From Butyrivibrio fibrisolvens (GTDB taxonomy: Bacteria > Bacillota > Clostridia > Lachnospirales > Lachnospiraceae), in the NCBI RefSeq assembly GCF_023206215.1, contig NZ_CP065800.1, positions 3,596,001 to 3,660,000 of the forward strand: 64,000 nucleotides of DNA. Reading direction: 5' to 3'. A program made the position numbers and the translations under genes. The notes under the pieces are model-generated. The model searched no databases, had not been told where the DNA came from, and was given only the letters and a program-made list of their open reading frames with translations. Shown piece by piece: positions 35,029 through 44,511 of the stretch (position 1 is its first letter; each line of letters opens with the position of its first letter).

Positions 35029-36198
35029 TCAGACGCGGGAAGCTTCTATTGCCTGAAGCAGATCTCTTGTAAGTTCATCCCCGTCTTCGATACCTACAGA
35101 TACTCTGATAAGACCATCAGTGATGCCAACACTGTCTCTGACTTCCTTCGGAATAGCGGCGTGTGTCATAGTTGCAGGATGGCATACAAGTGACTCAACG
35201 CCGCCAAGACTCTCTGCAAGAGCAAAGATAGAAAGAGCTCTGAAGAACTTATTAATGTCATGACCTTCTGTAAGCTCAAAAGAGATCATAGCTCCGCCGT
35301 TCTTGGCCTGTTTAAGGTTAATATCATGTCCCGGATGATCCTCAAATCCAGGATAGTATACGTTCTTGACATCAGCATTGTTCTTAAGGGCATCTGCTAT
35401 CTTTACTGCATTATCAACATGCCTGTCAAGACGAACACCAAGAGTCTTGATACCTCTAATAAGAAGGAATGAATCGAAAGGTCCAAGGACACCTCCTGCC
35501 GCGTTCTGGATAAATGCAATTTTTTCGCCGAGTACTGCATCATTGACTACTACAAGTCCTGCAACAAGGTCGCTGTGACCGCCAAGGTACTTGGTAGCGC
35601 TGTGGATCACTATATCCGCACCATGCTCTATTGGTCTCTGGATATAAGGTGTATAGAAAGTGTTATCTACTATATGAAGAAGTCCGTGCTTGTGAGCTAT
35701 ATCGGAGATAGCCTGAAGGTCTGTGATACCAAGAAGAGGATTGGTTGGAGTCTCTATATAGATGGCCTTGACATCACTTGTTATAGCTGCCTCAACCTTG
35801 GCTGGATCTGTTGTATCTACTGATACAAAGCTGATGCCAAAGTTATCGAATACCTTGCTAAGAAGTCTATATGTTCCGCCATATACATTGTCAGATATGA
35901 TGAGCTTATCACCCTGTTTGAAAAGGCTAAGAACTGTTGTGATAGCTGCAAGACCTGATGCAAAAGCAAAGCCCTGTGTCCCGTTCTCAAGATCTGCAAT
36001 AAGGGCTTCCAGAGCCTTTCTTGTAGGGTTGCCTGTTCTTGAATATTCAAAGCCCTTATGAACTCCGGGAATCTCCTGCTCGTAAGTAGATGTCTGATAT
36101 ATCGGGACATTAACAGCTCCTGTCAGCTCGTCGCCGTATATTCCTCCATGTATAAGTTTTGTTTCTATTTTATGATTACTGAATCTGCTGATTGCCAT
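35029..36198 (-). CDS. mccB: Cystathionine gamma-lyase/beta-lyase family enzyme (MccB-like)
   Basis: PLP enzyme of 389 residues in the Cys/Met metabolism family. The PLP lysine is in HSATKYLGGHSD near residue 200. YSRTGNPT near 50 and SLGGVESLVCHPATMTHA near 335 are typical. It directly follows an MccA-like gene, matching the mccA-mccB pair of the reverse transsulfuration route, in which cystathionine is split to cysteine. MetC (beta-lyase) or MetB activity cannot be excluded from sequence alone. Start at 36198 behind GAGAGG. Confidence 0.88.
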   Translation of the reverse strand: MAISRFSNHKIETKLIHGGIYGDELTGAVNVPIYQTSTYEQEIPGVHKGFEYSRTGNPTRKALEALIADLENGTQGFAFASGLAAITTVLSLFKQGDKLIISDNVYGGTYRLLSKVFDNFGISFVSVDTTDPAKVEAAITSDVKAIYIETPTNPLLGITDLQAISDIAHKHGLLHIVDNTFYTPYIQRPIEHGADIVIHSATKYLGGHSDLVAGLVVVNDAVLGEKIAFIQNAAGGVLGPFDSFLLIRGIKTLGVRLDRHVDNAVKIADALKNNADVKNVYYPGFEDHPGHDINLKQAKNGGAMISFELTEGHDINKFFRALSIFALAESLGGVESLVCHPATMTHAAIPKEVRDSVGITDGLIRVSVGIEDGDELTRDLLQAIEASRV

Positions 36199-36338
36199 GA
36201 TCGTTACCTCTCGTACTATACTTATAAACAATAAATATTTCTATAAATATACTTATCGATTTTATAAATACACTGATTTTGTATTCAAATATACTTATTA
36301 TATTTTTTGTATTGTTTTAATTAAGATGATATTTAATA

Positions 36339-37250
36339 TTATTCATACAGATGTTCACTAAAGTATCTGTCGCCTCTGTCAGGGAAGACTGTCACTATAT
36401 TCTTGCCCTTTTCTTCTCTTGCTATCTGCTTGGCAACATAAAGGGCTGCTCCTGATGAACTTCCTGCAAATACACCTTCTGTATGAGCAAGTTCTCTTGC
36501 CTGACCGTATGCCTGATCGTCATTAACTTTCACAACTCTGTCTACAAGAGACATATCCATTGTGTCTGCTATGAAGTCGTTGCCTATTCCTTCTATCTTA
36601 TAGTCAGCATGCTCGCCGCCGCCCATGGTAGAGCCAACAGGATCTGCAAGAACTGCGATGATATTAGGATTTTTCTCTTTTAAATATTTGACAATTCCGG
36701 AGAATGTACCGCCACTTCCGGCGCCTGCTACAAAATAATCGATATGTCCTGACATATCTCTCCAGATCTCAGGTCCTGTTGTACGATAGTGGACAGCGGG
36801 ATTCTCAGGATTTACAAACTGTCCCAGCTGGACAGCTCCCGGCGTAGAAGCTACAAGTTCATCAGCCTTTTTGATAGCTCCCTGCATGCCCCCTTCTGTA
36901 GGTGTATTGATAATCTCTGCTCCCAGCATCCTCATGAGAGTCTGCTTCTCAGGAGAGAACTTTAAAGGAACTACGAAGATAACCTTATATCCTTTCCCCA
37001 AAGCACCAAAAGCTACTCCTATACCGGTATTCCCCGCTGTGGCCTCTATGATCACACTTCCCGGTTTTAATATTCCTCTTTTCTCAGCATCTTCGACCAT
37101 TGCGTATCCAACGCGGTCCTTGACGCTGCCACAAGGATTGAAAAGCTCCAGCTTGGCATATATATCTGATGTTATGCTCTCATCTGCCCTCTGGAGCTTG
37201 AGCATGGGTGTATTACCTATAGCTTCCTTTAAAGATTCATAATATTTCAT
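36339..37250 (-). CDS. mccA: Cystathionine beta-synthase/cysteine synthase, MccA-like
   Basis: PLP enzyme of 303 residues. The PLP lysine is in NPCGSVKDRVGYAM near residue 43. The substrate loop reads EATAGNTGIG near 70, the form typical of MccA (O-acetylserine-dependent cystathionine beta-synthase) rather than the PTSGNTG of CysK. GAGSGGTFSGI near 172 binds the PLP phosphate. With mccB next downstream, it would convert homocysteine to cysteine. A CysK-like sulfide activity remains possible. Confidence 0.87.
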   Translation of the reverse strand: MKYYESLKEAIGNTPMLKLQRADESITSDIYAKLELFNPCGSVKDRVGYAMVEDAEKRGILKPGSVIIEATAGNTGIGVAFGALGKGYKVIFVVPLKFSPEKQTLMRMLGAEIINTPTEGGMQGAIKKADELVASTPGAVQLGQFVNPENPAVHYRTTGPEIWRDMSGHIDYFVAGAGSGGTFSGIVKYLKEKNPNIIAVLADPVGSTMGGGEHADYKIEGIGNDFIADTMDMSLVDRVVKVNDDQAYGQARELAHTEGVFAGSSSGAALYVAKQIAREEKGKNIVTVFPDRGDRYFSEHLYE

Positions 37251-37337
37251 ACTCCGTTCTCCTCACATTTCAATTCATCATAGGTATTACTAAACTTAAA
37301 TACAGAATGTATACCGATATGATCTGCCATTATATTC

Positions 37338-37370
37338 TTTGGCAATCCTTTTATCTTAGGACTGCCAAGG
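37338..37370 (-). terminator. Weak terminator-like hairpin after metK
   Basis: TTGGCAATCCT and AGGACTGCCAA pair with one mismatch. It lies 20 bp past the metK stop. The tail on the minus strand is only A/T-rich, so read-through to mccA is possible. Confidence 0.45.
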
Positions 37371-37389
37371 ATATTATTTCTATATAAGA

Positions 37390-38574
37390 TCAGCCAAGCT
37401 GAGCCTTAATAGCTTCAACCTTATCAAGCTTCTCCCAGGTAAAATCTGCATCGTCTCTTCCAAAGTGTCCGTATGCTGCAGTCTTCTTATAAATAGGTCT
37501 TCTAAGATCAAGTGAATCAATGATAGCTTCAGGTCTTAAGTCGAATACGTTCTTAACAACCTCAACGAGCTTTTCATCTGAGTACTTGCCTGTTCCGAAT
37601 GTATCTACGGTTATAGATACAGGTTCGGCAACGCCGATAGCATAAGCAAGCTCTATCTCAAGCTGATCTGCAGCGCCTGCTGCTACGAGGTTCTTGGCAA
37701 CCCATCTTGCTGCATAAGCTGCGCTTCTATCTACCTTTGTCGGGTCCTTGCCTGAGAAAGCTCCGCCGCCGTGGTGTCCGGCTCCACCGTAAGTGTCTAC
37801 GATGATCTTACGACCTGTAAGTCCTGAATCTCCCTGAGGTCCACCTATTACGAATCTTCCGGTAGGATTGATGAAATACTTGGTAGCCTCATCTAAAAGC
37901 TCTGCAGGGATAACTGCTTTGATGACATATTCTTTTATATCTTTGTGGATCTGTTCCTGAGTTACATCAGCGCTATGCTGAGTGGAAATGACGATGGTAT
38001 CTATTCGCTTAACTTTCTTGCCTGAGTCATCAAACTCGACAGTAACCTGACTCTTACCATCAGGCCCAAGGTAAGCAAGTGTGCCATCTTTTCTGACTTT
38101 GGCAAGCTGTCTTGTAAGTCTGTGGGCAAAAGAGATAGCCGGAGGCAGATACTCAGGTGTCTCATTGGTTGCATATCCGAAGATGATACCCTGATCTCCT
38201 GCGCCTGTTCCGTAATCCTTGGAAGCGCCTTCTTGTTTGGACTCGTATGCCTTGTCTACGCCAAGTGCAATATCTGCAGACTGTTCATCGATTGACTGAA
38301 GGACTGCTATGGAGTCAGCATTGAATCCATCTGAGTTCTTGGTATATCCAATCTCCCTGATCGTATCTCTGACAACCTTGGAAATATCTACATAAGCCTT
38401 GGTTGTGATCTCGCCTACGATGAGTGCAAGTCCTGTCGCTACAGTTGTCTCTGCTGCAACTCTTGACTTGGGATCCTGCTCTAAGAGTGCATCAAGTATT
38501 GCATCTGAAATCTGATCTGCTACCTTGTCCGGATGTCCCTCTGTTACTGATTCTGATGTAAATAATTTTCCCAT
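37390..38574 (-). CDS. metK: S-adenosylmethionine synthetase MetK
   Basis: Makes SAM from methionine and ATP, 394 residues, normal length. [21 protein letters not shown] near residues 8-28, GAGDQG near 120 and [22 protein letters not shown] near 268 are the family signatures. It is upstream of mccA, mccB and the nitrogenase-like operon on the same strand. An AATAG-N7-CTATA dyad about 95 bp upstream matches those of metY and the reductase operon. I saw no SAM riboswitch in the leader. Confidence 0.97.
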   Translation of the reverse strand: MGKLFTSESVTEGHPDKVADQISDAILDALLEQDPKSRVAAETTVATGLALIVGEITTKAYVDISKVVRDTIREIGYTKNSDGFNADSIAVLQSIDEQSADIALGVDKAYESKQEGASKDYGTGAGDQGIIFGYATNETPEYLPPAISFAHRLTRQLAKVRKDGTLAYLGPDGKSQVTVEFDDSGKKVKRIDTIVISTQHSADVTQEQIHKDIKEYVIKAVIPAELLDEATKYFINPTGRFVIGGPQGDSGLTGRKIIVDTYGGAGHHGGGAFSGKDPTKVDRSAAYAARWVAKNLVAAGAADQLEIELAYAIGVAEPVSITVDTFGTGKYSDEKLVEVVKNVFDLRPEAIIDSLDLRRPIYKKTAAYGHFGRDDADFTWEKLDKVEAIKAQLG

Positions 38575-38667
38575 AATTGTCTCCTCCTTTGACCGTGTTT
38601 GCTGTTTTCATACTATTTCTATAGGATTTGAATGATTGTATTCTAGCACCCTATTTCAGATTTGTAT

Positions 38668-38684
38668 AATAGCTTTTTCCTATA
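38668..38684. promoter_or_regulatory. Putative sulfur-regulon operator upstream of metK
   Basis: AATAG-CTTTTTC-CTATA has one mismatch to the metY dyad with identical spacing. An extended -10-like TGCTAGAAT on the minus strand follows at about 38640-38648, so the dyad lies near the -35 region. Confidence 0.55.
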
Positions 38685-38698
38685 ACTGGATATAAAAA

Positions 38699-38733
38699 GA
38701 CTCCTGATACAGCGAAATGCCATATCAGGAGTC
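38699..38733 (-). terminator. Terminator after the DUF5692-like gene
   Basis: GACTCCTGATA and TATCAGGAGTC pair perfectly around 13 bases and run into TTTTT on the minus strand. It lies about 90 bp past the stop of the gene at 38825-39946 and before the metK promoter. Confidence 0.85.
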
Positions 38734-38824
38734 TAGTTACCCGTTAATTACCATATATCAAAAATAACATTTTACCCTTATGATACAATCTTAAATCAAA
38801 ATGAATTATGATGCTCGAATCGTC

Positions 38825-39946
38825 TTATCTCTCTGCTCTTGCCATTGCTTCTTCGAAATCTCTTGTTCCTTCAAATACATTGTTGGAATAAGGATTGCGA
38901 CCAGCCTTGATGGAGCGTTTGATGATAACCATGATGCAGACAACGTTGATCACTACGGCTGCGATAGCTACTACGCCCTGTGCTGTAGGATCAGCTGTTA
39001 TGCCCATCTGTGCCATAGCTTCATTAGCTGCAACTGTTTTACCATCACCTGCATTAAAGATTGCTATAGCCTTCTCGTACAGATCCATAGTTGTGATTCC
39101 GGCTTCTGTAGCGCCGCCGTATATTCTCGGAAGTGCTGCAGCAAATCTGCCCTTGAGCTGGAAGAGCGGTACTACCTGAGCCCACATACACCAGATAGCC
39201 AGTGTGTTGGCACGGTTCTGGATCCATGCACCCTTGTTCCAGAATGCGTTTGCAAAAGTAGGAGCAAGAAGAAGTGCAACGCCGCAGTACCATGAGTGTG
39301 TAGGAAGATTGAGATATGTGTACTCGAAGTTCCATACATCATATGCAAGAATGAACCAGATAGTCATATCAGGCCAGAGCATATCGCTCTTGTTCTTGTC
39401 ATTGGAAGTAAGGAGCTTAACACAACCTGTCATACAGAAGATGTTGATCATACCTGCGATGAAGTTGAGGATATTCCACCATCCACCGTAGATGAATACA
39501 CCTTCATTGGAAGCCCACCATGCGCCTGAGAAATCACCTGTGATTCCTCTTGCAGCAAATGCAGACTCAAGGTCAGATACGTTAGCGATCATGATGTTAG
39601 CTGATACGATGAACCAAGGCCACCATTTGAACCATTCCTTTTTGCCAAGGCCCCATTTGTACTTGATCATCATGAAACCGACACATCCTATGTCTGCAGC
39701 ATAAAGCTTGAAGTAATGGAACCAGCCATTCATATATGCTCTGGTAGGATTGGAAAGACCTCCAAATGCACCTGCCTGAATAGCTATAAAGTATACAGTG
39801 AGTATCACCGGAATGATAACAAATACGATCATTCCACCAATCTTAGTGCGGCGTCCGATCTCATTGAAAAGGATAAGTCCCGCAAATACGAGGATCCATC
39901 CAAGGAGCTGCATAGCTGCACTAGATGAATAAAGTTGAAATAGCAT
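38825..39946 (-). CDS. Polytopic membrane protein, DUF5692-like
   Basis: A 373-residue integral membrane protein with about eight to nine hydrophobic segments and many tryptophans (for example KKEWFKWWPWFIVSANIMIAN near residue 100 and WWNILNFIAGMINIFCMTGC near 155). The pattern resembles the DUF5692 family, which has no known function. It is transcribed alone with a strong GGAGG site and its own terminator. Nothing links it clearly to the sulfur genes next door apart from position. Confidence 0.6.
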   Translation of the reverse strand: MLFQLYSSSAAMQLLGWILVFAGLILFNEIGRRTKIGGMIVFVIIPVILTVYFIAIQAGAFGGLSNPTRAYMNGWFHYFKLYAADIGCVGFMMIKYKWGLGKKEWFKWWPWFIVSANIMIANVSDLESAFAARGITGDFSGAWWASNEGVFIYGGWWNILNFIAGMINIFCMTGCVKLLTSNDKNKSDMLWPDMTIWFILAYDVWNFEYTYLNLPTHSWYCGVALLLAPTFANAFWNKGAWIQNRANTLAIWCMWAQVVPLFQLKGRFAAALPRIYGGATEAGITTMDLYEKAIAIFNAGDGKTVAANEAMAQMGITADPTAQGVVAIAAVVINVVCIMVIIKRSIKAGRNPYSNNVFEGTRDFEEAMARAER

Positions 39947-40479
39947 ACTGTATTCCCTCCTGTTATTATGAATTTATAATCAAATTATAAAGATTATATA
40001 AACTCAAATCAATGGTTCTTTGTGTATTTTACTATCTGTAAGTCGTTATTTAATGAACGTTTTTGTGCAGTTTCCATAACTTTTATAAACTAAATATAAA
40101 TTTCAAGAACTATACAAGAGATAAATGCGCACCTTTTAAGGAAACTTTTTTCCAGTAGACTTTTTAAGTTTCAAATGAAAATACCGTTATATTTTCCACT
40201 GTTTTGCAAAAGTTCTTCAAAATATGATTGATATCATGATGCTGATATAAGTGTCAAAAGAATTGTAAATTGTTTTTGAAAATATAGCATTTTTAAACTT
40301 AACCTATCTATTATGTCTTTTCACCTAGGCCAAGGTTTTTGAGGTATAATTAAACCACATGTAGTCTTGAATGTATCTCAAAATTCCGCACAGTTTTTGA
40401 TTTTGTAAGACGATGATCCAATCTATACAGTCATACACAAAGGCATGTGCAAAAACCACCATATATCGGAGGATTTATT
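39947..40479. other. AT-rich divergent intergenic region
   Basis: A 533-base gap between divergent genes. It contains A/T-rich imperfect inverted repeats close to the DUF5692-like start (TTATAATC, AAATTATAA and ATTATATAA between about 39970 and 40000). A TATAAT hexamer at 40345-40350 is a possible -10 for the epimerase, but its -35 is poor. I see no gene or structured RNA. Confidence 0.5.
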
Positions 40480-41358
40480 ATGTTATATAGCATTGCAAAC
40501 GAAGAACTGACAGTATCTGTAGAAAGTTTCGGAGCAGAGATCCGCTCTATAAAAGATCAGAATGGCCTCGAATATATGTGGCAGGCTGATCCGACGTACT
40601 GGAAGCGTACTTCTCCTATTCTTTTCCCACTTGTTGGTAATTATAAGGACAAAGAGTCTGTATATAATGGAAAGACATATACTCTGTCACAGCACGGTTT
40701 TGCCAGAGATATGGAATTTGATCTTGTAGATAGTTCCAAGAACCGCATAGTAATGCGCCTTGAAGAAAATGAAGAAACACTTGCCAAGTATCCTTTCAAG
40801 TTCATGCTTGAAGTTGAATACGTTCTTACAGGTAAGAGCGTATCTGTGAGCTGGCGTGTATCTGGCAAGGATCAGGATATCATGTACTTCTCTATAGGAG
40901 CTCACCCGGCCTTCAACTGCTGCCTCAAAGATTCTTATCTTACATTTGCTAAGATAAGTGATGAATCTTCAAAGGCTCCTGTGAATGACTCCATCACATC
41001 ATATATTCTTAATAGTGAGGGGCTTATTACTAATAGTACACAAAAGTATGATCTTGATAATGGTAAGCTTCACCTTTCAAATGAACTGTTTGCAGGCGAT
41101 GCGCTGGTAGTAGAGGATAGGCAGGCAACAAGCGTATCCTTATATGAAAAAGATAAGAGGATTGTAACTGTAGACTTCGATGCACCACTCTTTGGTCTAT
41201 GGTCTCCTGCCGGCAAGGATGCTCCCTTCATGTGCATAGAGCCTTGGTACGGAAGAGCAGATGGCGAAGACTTTGACAAAAAACTCGAAAACAGAAAATA
41301 TGGAAATATATTAAGAAAAGGCGAGATCTTCGAAGAAGGATACACGATGACTTTCTGA
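40480..41358 (+). CDS. Aldose 1-epimerase family protein (LacX-like)
   Basis: A cytoplasmic beta-sandwich protein of 292 residues in the galactose-mutarotase superfamily. RTSPILFPLVGNYKDKESVYNGKTYTLSQHGFARD near residues 45-80 and FSIGAHPAFNC near 145 give the histidines typical of the LacX/YeaD-like branch. PWYGRADGEDFDK near 262 follows. The exact sugar is unknown. The ATG at 40480 follows GGAGG; a GTG 33 bases earlier has no ribosome site. Single-gene unit, ended by the hairpin at 41382. Confidence 0.85.
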   Translation: MLYSIANEELTVSVESFGAEIRSIKDQNGLEYMWQADPTYWKRTSPILFPLVGNYKDKESVYNGKTYTLSQHGFARDMEFDLVDSSKNRIVMRLEENEETLAKYPFKFMLEVEYVLTGKSVSVSWRVSGKDQDIMYFSIGAHPAFNCCLKDSYLTFAKISDESSKAPVNDSITSYILNSEGLITNSTQKYDLDNGKLHLSNELFAGDALVVEDRQATSVSLYEKDKRIVTVDFDAPLFGLWSPAGKDAPFMCIEPWYGRADGEDFDKKLENRKYGNILRKGEIFEEGYTMTF

Positions 41359-41381
41359 TAAATAGTGTTATAGATATCTGA

Positions 41382-41432
41382 CAAAACTTCCCACCTGAAC
41401 GGTGCAGTATCACCGTCCAGGTGGGAAGTTTG
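41382..41432. repeat. Solo hairpin of the long-palindrome family (bidirectional terminator-like)
   Basis: CAAAACTTCCCACCTG pairs with CAGGTGGGAAGTTTG, with a nested ACGGTG/CACCGT stem. Compared with 3377-3422, ACTTGG/CCAAGT has become ACCTG/CAGGT, so pairing is kept although the bases changed. It lies between the convergent epimerase and sdaAA genes. Confidence 0.75.
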
Positions 41433-41478
41433 AATATATAATCGTTATTTCCAGCTTGTAAAAAAAAGTTTATGTTCT

Positions 41479-42345
41479 TTATTTTAATCTTTTGGCTACT
41501 GCAATTGCGGAAGGTGTGATTGCAAGGCCTTCTCTTGATGTTTCTCTAAGGCACTCCGGTATCTGCTTGCCGATTCTTCTCATAGAATCTATGACTTCAT
41601 CAGGTTCTATGGCACTTTTGATGCCTGCCATAGCCATCTGAGATGATACTACAGCATTAACAGCTCCGGAGACGTTTCTTTTAATGCAGGGAACTTCTAC
41701 AAGGCCGGCTACTGGGTCACAGGTAAGTCCCAGCATATTCTTTAGAGAGAGAGCTACTGCATGAACTATCTGTTCATTGGTTCCGCCTTCAAGATAAGTA
41801 AGAGCTCCTGCTGCCATCGCACTTGCAGAACCTATCTCAGCCTGACATCCGCCACCAGCCCCTGATATGCAGGCACTTGCTGCTATAACTTCTCCTATTC
41901 CTGCTGCCACAAACAGTGCCTTAGCTATCTCTTCTTCAGATACGCCCTTCTGCTCTTCATAAGTCAGAAGGACTGCAGGGATAACTCCGCAGGAACCAGC
42001 TGTCGGCGCTGCTACGATTCTTTTCATACAGGCATTGGATTCGCCCATCTTGATAGCTTTCTCCATAACCTGAGATATATAATCGCCAAGAAGCTTATTT
42101 TCTTTAAGTCTATACTGATGAAGCTTCTCGCCATCACCTCCTGCAAGTCCGCTTGCAGAGATAAGGCTTGGATCATATTCTTCATCTGCTGTTCTCATGG
42201 CACGTAGCATTACCAGCATCTCATCAAAACTTTCCTTATCAGTGACATTCCTCTCCTGCATGTCATCATGCATTATCACTTCCCAGAAAGCTATATTATG
42301 CTCATCTGCCTGCTTTATTATATCTGTCAATTTAGAAAAACTCAT
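41479..42345 (-). CDS. sdaAA: L-serine dehydratase, iron-sulfur type, alpha subunit
   Basis: Deaminates L-serine to pyruvate and ammonia with a 4Fe-4S cluster; 288 residues. Cluster and active-site cysteines lie in AAPTAGSCGVIPA near residue 112, SACISGAGGGCQAEIGSASAMAAGA near 155 and CDPVAGLVEVPCIKRN near 205. It forms the enzyme with SdaAB encoded just upstream. The start codon is preceded by GAGG, which belongs to the CGCGAG element filling the gap to sdaAB. Confidence 0.95.
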   Translation of the reverse strand: MSFSKLTDIIKQADEHNIAFWEVIMHDDMQERNVTDKESFDEMLVMLRAMRTADEEYDPSLISASGLAGGDGEKLHQYRLKENKLLGDYISQVMEKAIKMGESNACMKRIVAAPTAGSCGVIPAVLLTYEEQKGVSEEEIAKALFVAAGIGEVIAASACISGAGGGCQAEIGSASAMAAGALTYLEGGTNEQIVHAVALSLKNMLGLTCDPVAGLVEVPCIKRNVSGAVNAVVSSQMAMAGIKSAIEPDEVIDSMRRIGKQIPECLRETSREGLAITPSAIAVAKRLK

Positions 42346-42347
42346 TT

Positions 42348-42440
42348 ATAACCTCATGTCGCGAGTGACTAATGGTTCAAATTGATGGAGCTCGCGTCAT
42401 CAATTTGGGTTTGAAAATGAATCATTTTCAAACTTAACCT
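42348..42440 (-). repeat. CGCGAG intergenic element between sdaAB and sdaAA
   Basis: On the minus (mRNA) strand: stem GTTTGAAAATG/CATTTTCAAAC; then stem AAATTGATG/CATCAATTT with loop ACGCGAGCTC; then CTCGCG, complementary to CGCGAG in that loop, two bases before ATGAGG, whose GAGG is the ribosome site of sdaAA. The loop pairing would make a pseudoknot next to the ribosome site. TAACCTCAT occurs at both ends (plus strand). The layout recurs at 46181-46274. Confidence 0.7.
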
Positions 42441-42451
42441 CATATATATTC

Positions 42452-43114
42452 TTAGTTCAAAAGACTGTAATACGTAACCTTATTAATTCCCTCAAGATGC
42501 GCAAGCCACTTAATGGACTCTGCAGGGACTTCTTTGTCACACTCTATTACCATTGCAGCCTCGCCGCCTCTACTGGATCTGTAGAGCTGCATTGTTGCTA
42601 TATTAATAGATTTATGTGCAAGCATACTGGTAACTTCTGCAACATGTCCGGGCTGATCTACGTTATGAACTATCAGTGTCGGATAATCTCCTGAGAAGTT
42701 AGCAGCGATTCCGTCTATCTGGGCTATATTGATCAGCGATCCTCCGACAGATTCTCCGACTACTTCGAGCTCTTTACCAGAGACTCCTTTTAATATGAGC
42801 TGGGCAGAGTTGGGATGCACATCATGAAGCTCTGCTTCTCCAAATGTCAGCTTCATACCAGCTTCCTCAGCATACTTATAACTGTCCGGTATCCTCTTAT
42901 CATCAGGCTTCATACCAAGAAGTCCTGCCGCTATGGCAAATCTGGTACCATGTCCTTTACCTGTAGCAAGGAAGGAGCCATACAGATTGATAGTTGCTTC
43001 TGCTATGGGCTCTCCAATCAGCTTTCTTGATACGTATCCGATTTTTACAGCTCCTGCAGTATGGGAGCTTGAGGGGCCTACCATTATGGGGCCAATTATG
43101 TCAAAAAGATTCAC
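42452..43114 (-). CDS. sdaAB: L-serine dehydratase, iron-sulfur type, beta subunit
   Basis: Beta subunit, 220 residues. The start NLFDIIGPIMVGPSSSHTAGAVKIG is the classical SdaAB N-terminus, so I place the start at a GTG at 43114, seven bases after AGGAG; the longer reading adds 11 residues with no ribosome site. A C-terminal ACT domain begins near residue 147 (PTLIVHNVDQPGHVAEVTSMLA). The leader between a probable -10 (43468-43473) and the start codon contains the long palindrome at 43160-43403. Confidence 0.94.
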   Translation of the reverse strand: MNLFDIIGPIMVGPSSSHTAGAVKIGYVSRKLIGEPIAEATINLYGSFLATGKGHGTRFAIAAGLLGMKPDDKRIPDSYKYAEEAGMKLTFGEAELHDVHPNSAQLILKGVSGKELEVVGESVGGSLINIAQIDGIAANFSGDYPTLIVHNVDQPGHVAEVTSMLAHKSINIATMQLYRSSRGGEAAMVIECDKEVPAESIKWLAHLEGINKVTYYSLLN

Positions 43115-43159
43115 TATATCTCTCCTGTTTGATTCTTTACTCAACACATAGATGGAACA

Positions 43160-43403
43160 GTATCCTTGAAGGCATTGATGGGGCAGACAGATAATAAAAC
43201 ATTTCCACGCATTAACTGTTTTATAAATTCATGGCATGATATCTGGAGCTTTTTATTCCGGGGTTCAAACTCGCTTCGCTCAGACAGGTGAACCCCGGGC
43301 AGAATAAAAACCTCCATCTATCACGCTCATGAATTTTATAAAACAGTTAAAAGCGTGGAAATGTTTTATTATCTGTCTGCCCCATCAATGCCTTCAAGGA
43401 TAC
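43160..43403 (-). repeat. Long palindrome, family copy A, in the sdaAB leader
   Basis: 244 bases with arms of about 75 bases; the outer 51 bases (from GTATCCTTGAAGG to TTTCCACGC) pair without mismatch. The inner part, read on the minus strand, holds TTCATGAGCGTGATAGATGG, a GGTTTTTATTCTGCC arm and a small GGGGTTCA/TGAACCCC stem. It is the reverse orientation of the copies at 52 and 63 kb. It ends 46 bp before the sdaAB start codon. Confidence 0.85.
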
Positions 43404-43467
43404 TTACCGCCTAATCTGAAGTTTGATTTATATGCCATTAGCATGCCATGTATTATTCGAACAACCT

Positions 43468-43473
43468 ATTATA
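43468..43473 (-). promoter_or_regulatory. Candidate -10 box for sdaAB
   Basis: TATAAT on the minus strand, in an AT-rich stretch about 65 bp before the long palindrome. The -35 is poor. If used, the palindrome is part of the 5' leader. Confidence 0.4.
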
Positions 43474-43560
43474 TATCAATATTAATATTAATTTACATCA
43501 ATTTTCCATAATATAGAAAAATTTTTTCCAGGGTCCGTCATTGATATGATTCCAGACGCC

Positions 43561-43600
43561 AAAACCTCTTTAGGGTATACCACAACCTAAAGAGGTTTTT
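43561..43600 (-). terminator. Terminator after the zinc-uptake operon
   Basis: AAAACCTCTTTAGG and CCTAAAGAGGTTTTT pair over 13-14 bases with an 11-base loop. It is about 155 bp past the last gene of the zinc operon and could act in both directions. Confidence 0.75.
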
Positions 43601-43756
43601 ACTTACATGTTTAGTTACTAACTTAAACTACCACTCAAAAAAACAGCACCCCAAAAGCCTTTATATAAACACAGCTATAACCATTGGCAAGATTTTATGA
43701 CGATGTAGATAAATTCATAGCCAAGTAATTTGATTAAATATGAAGGAGTCAGTACA

Positions 43757-44455
43757 CTAGCAAAGCCTTGCATCCCTTAACACGCAGTAAGTAAAGCCTT
43801 CTTCTTCATAGGTATCGAATGTACCTACTACGCAGATATCTCCGCCATCCTCAGGATAATCATCAGGATATACATAATCATCAGTAAGCTCGAATTCAAT
43901 TCCCTGAGAGCAGCATGCTGTGGCATCCATAATAATGCAGGCAAAGTAGTACTTGTCCATGGCTTCATCATAGTAATAGGTGAATAGTCCGTCCATCTTT
44001 ATGGTTTTGCCCACATAGTTCTCCGGGAAGTACATCATGTCATATACTTCAGAATACACTACTGTAGCTGAGGCATTTGTCAGATCTATATCGATGCCTT
44101 CTTCGCTATTTCCAAGCACTGCAGAATCATCCACCGATTCAGGTAAAGGAGCATTTTCATTCACACCGCTGGATCTGCCGCTTGCAGAATTATCAGACGA
44201 TGCTATATCCTGAGAGTTCATATTGCTTACGGCATTGTCTGATACAGCATCTTGAAAAGAAGTACTGTTTTCACTTTTATAATCGTTTTGCTCTGACGTG
44301 GTATTCTTACTGTCTTCTGCTTCTATTCCTGCTTCAAGTACATCTCCAACAGTTGGCGACAAACTTGTAGTTCTCGATGACGGCGCAATATCTCCGCAGC
44401 CTGATACTATACACATTAGCGATATAATATACAATAAGCATATATTCTTTTTCAT
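43757..44455 (-). CDS. Lipoprotein of the zinc operon with a DUF1980/TIGR03943-like C-terminus
   Basis: A 232-residue lipoprotein. The signal ends in lipobox IVSGC near residue 20, followed by a Ser/Asn/Asp-rich linker to about residue 125. The folded C-terminal domain (about 125-232) contains YFPENYVGKTIKMDGLF, then IIMDATACCSQGIEFEL with a Cys pair, and VVGTFDTYEEEGFTYCVL. This resembles the soluble part of DUF1980/TIGR03943 proteins found with zinc transporters. It is the last gene of the znu operon and probably helps hold or deliver metal outside the membrane. The role is inferred from position. Confidence 0.68.
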   Translation of the reverse strand: MKKNICLLYIISLMCIVSGCGDIAPSSRTTSLSPTVGDVLEAGIEAEDSKNTTSEQNDYKSENSTSFQDAVSDNAVSNMNSQDIASSDNSASGRSSGVNENAPLPESVDDSAVLGNSEEGIDIDLTNASATVVYSEVYDMMYFPENYVGKTIKMDGLFTYYYDEAMDKYYFACIIMDATACCSQGIEFELTDDYVYPDDYPEDGGDICVVGTFDTYEEEGFTYCVLRDARLC

Positions 44456-44511
44456 GATGATCTATTACTCCTTCGGGTACTTCATTATCTTACTTTTCTT
44501 CTTTATATTAC

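Noticed and set aside
38575..38700. SAM riboswitch upstream of metK
   Set aside because: The leader is only about 70-100 nt and lacks the SAM-I or SAM-II core. The hairpin there belongs to the end of the neighbouring gene.
43160..43403. Insertion sequence with transposase
   Set aside because: The palindromes are under 300 bases, have no open frame of note, and no transposase gene lies in the window. They are non-autonomous at most.
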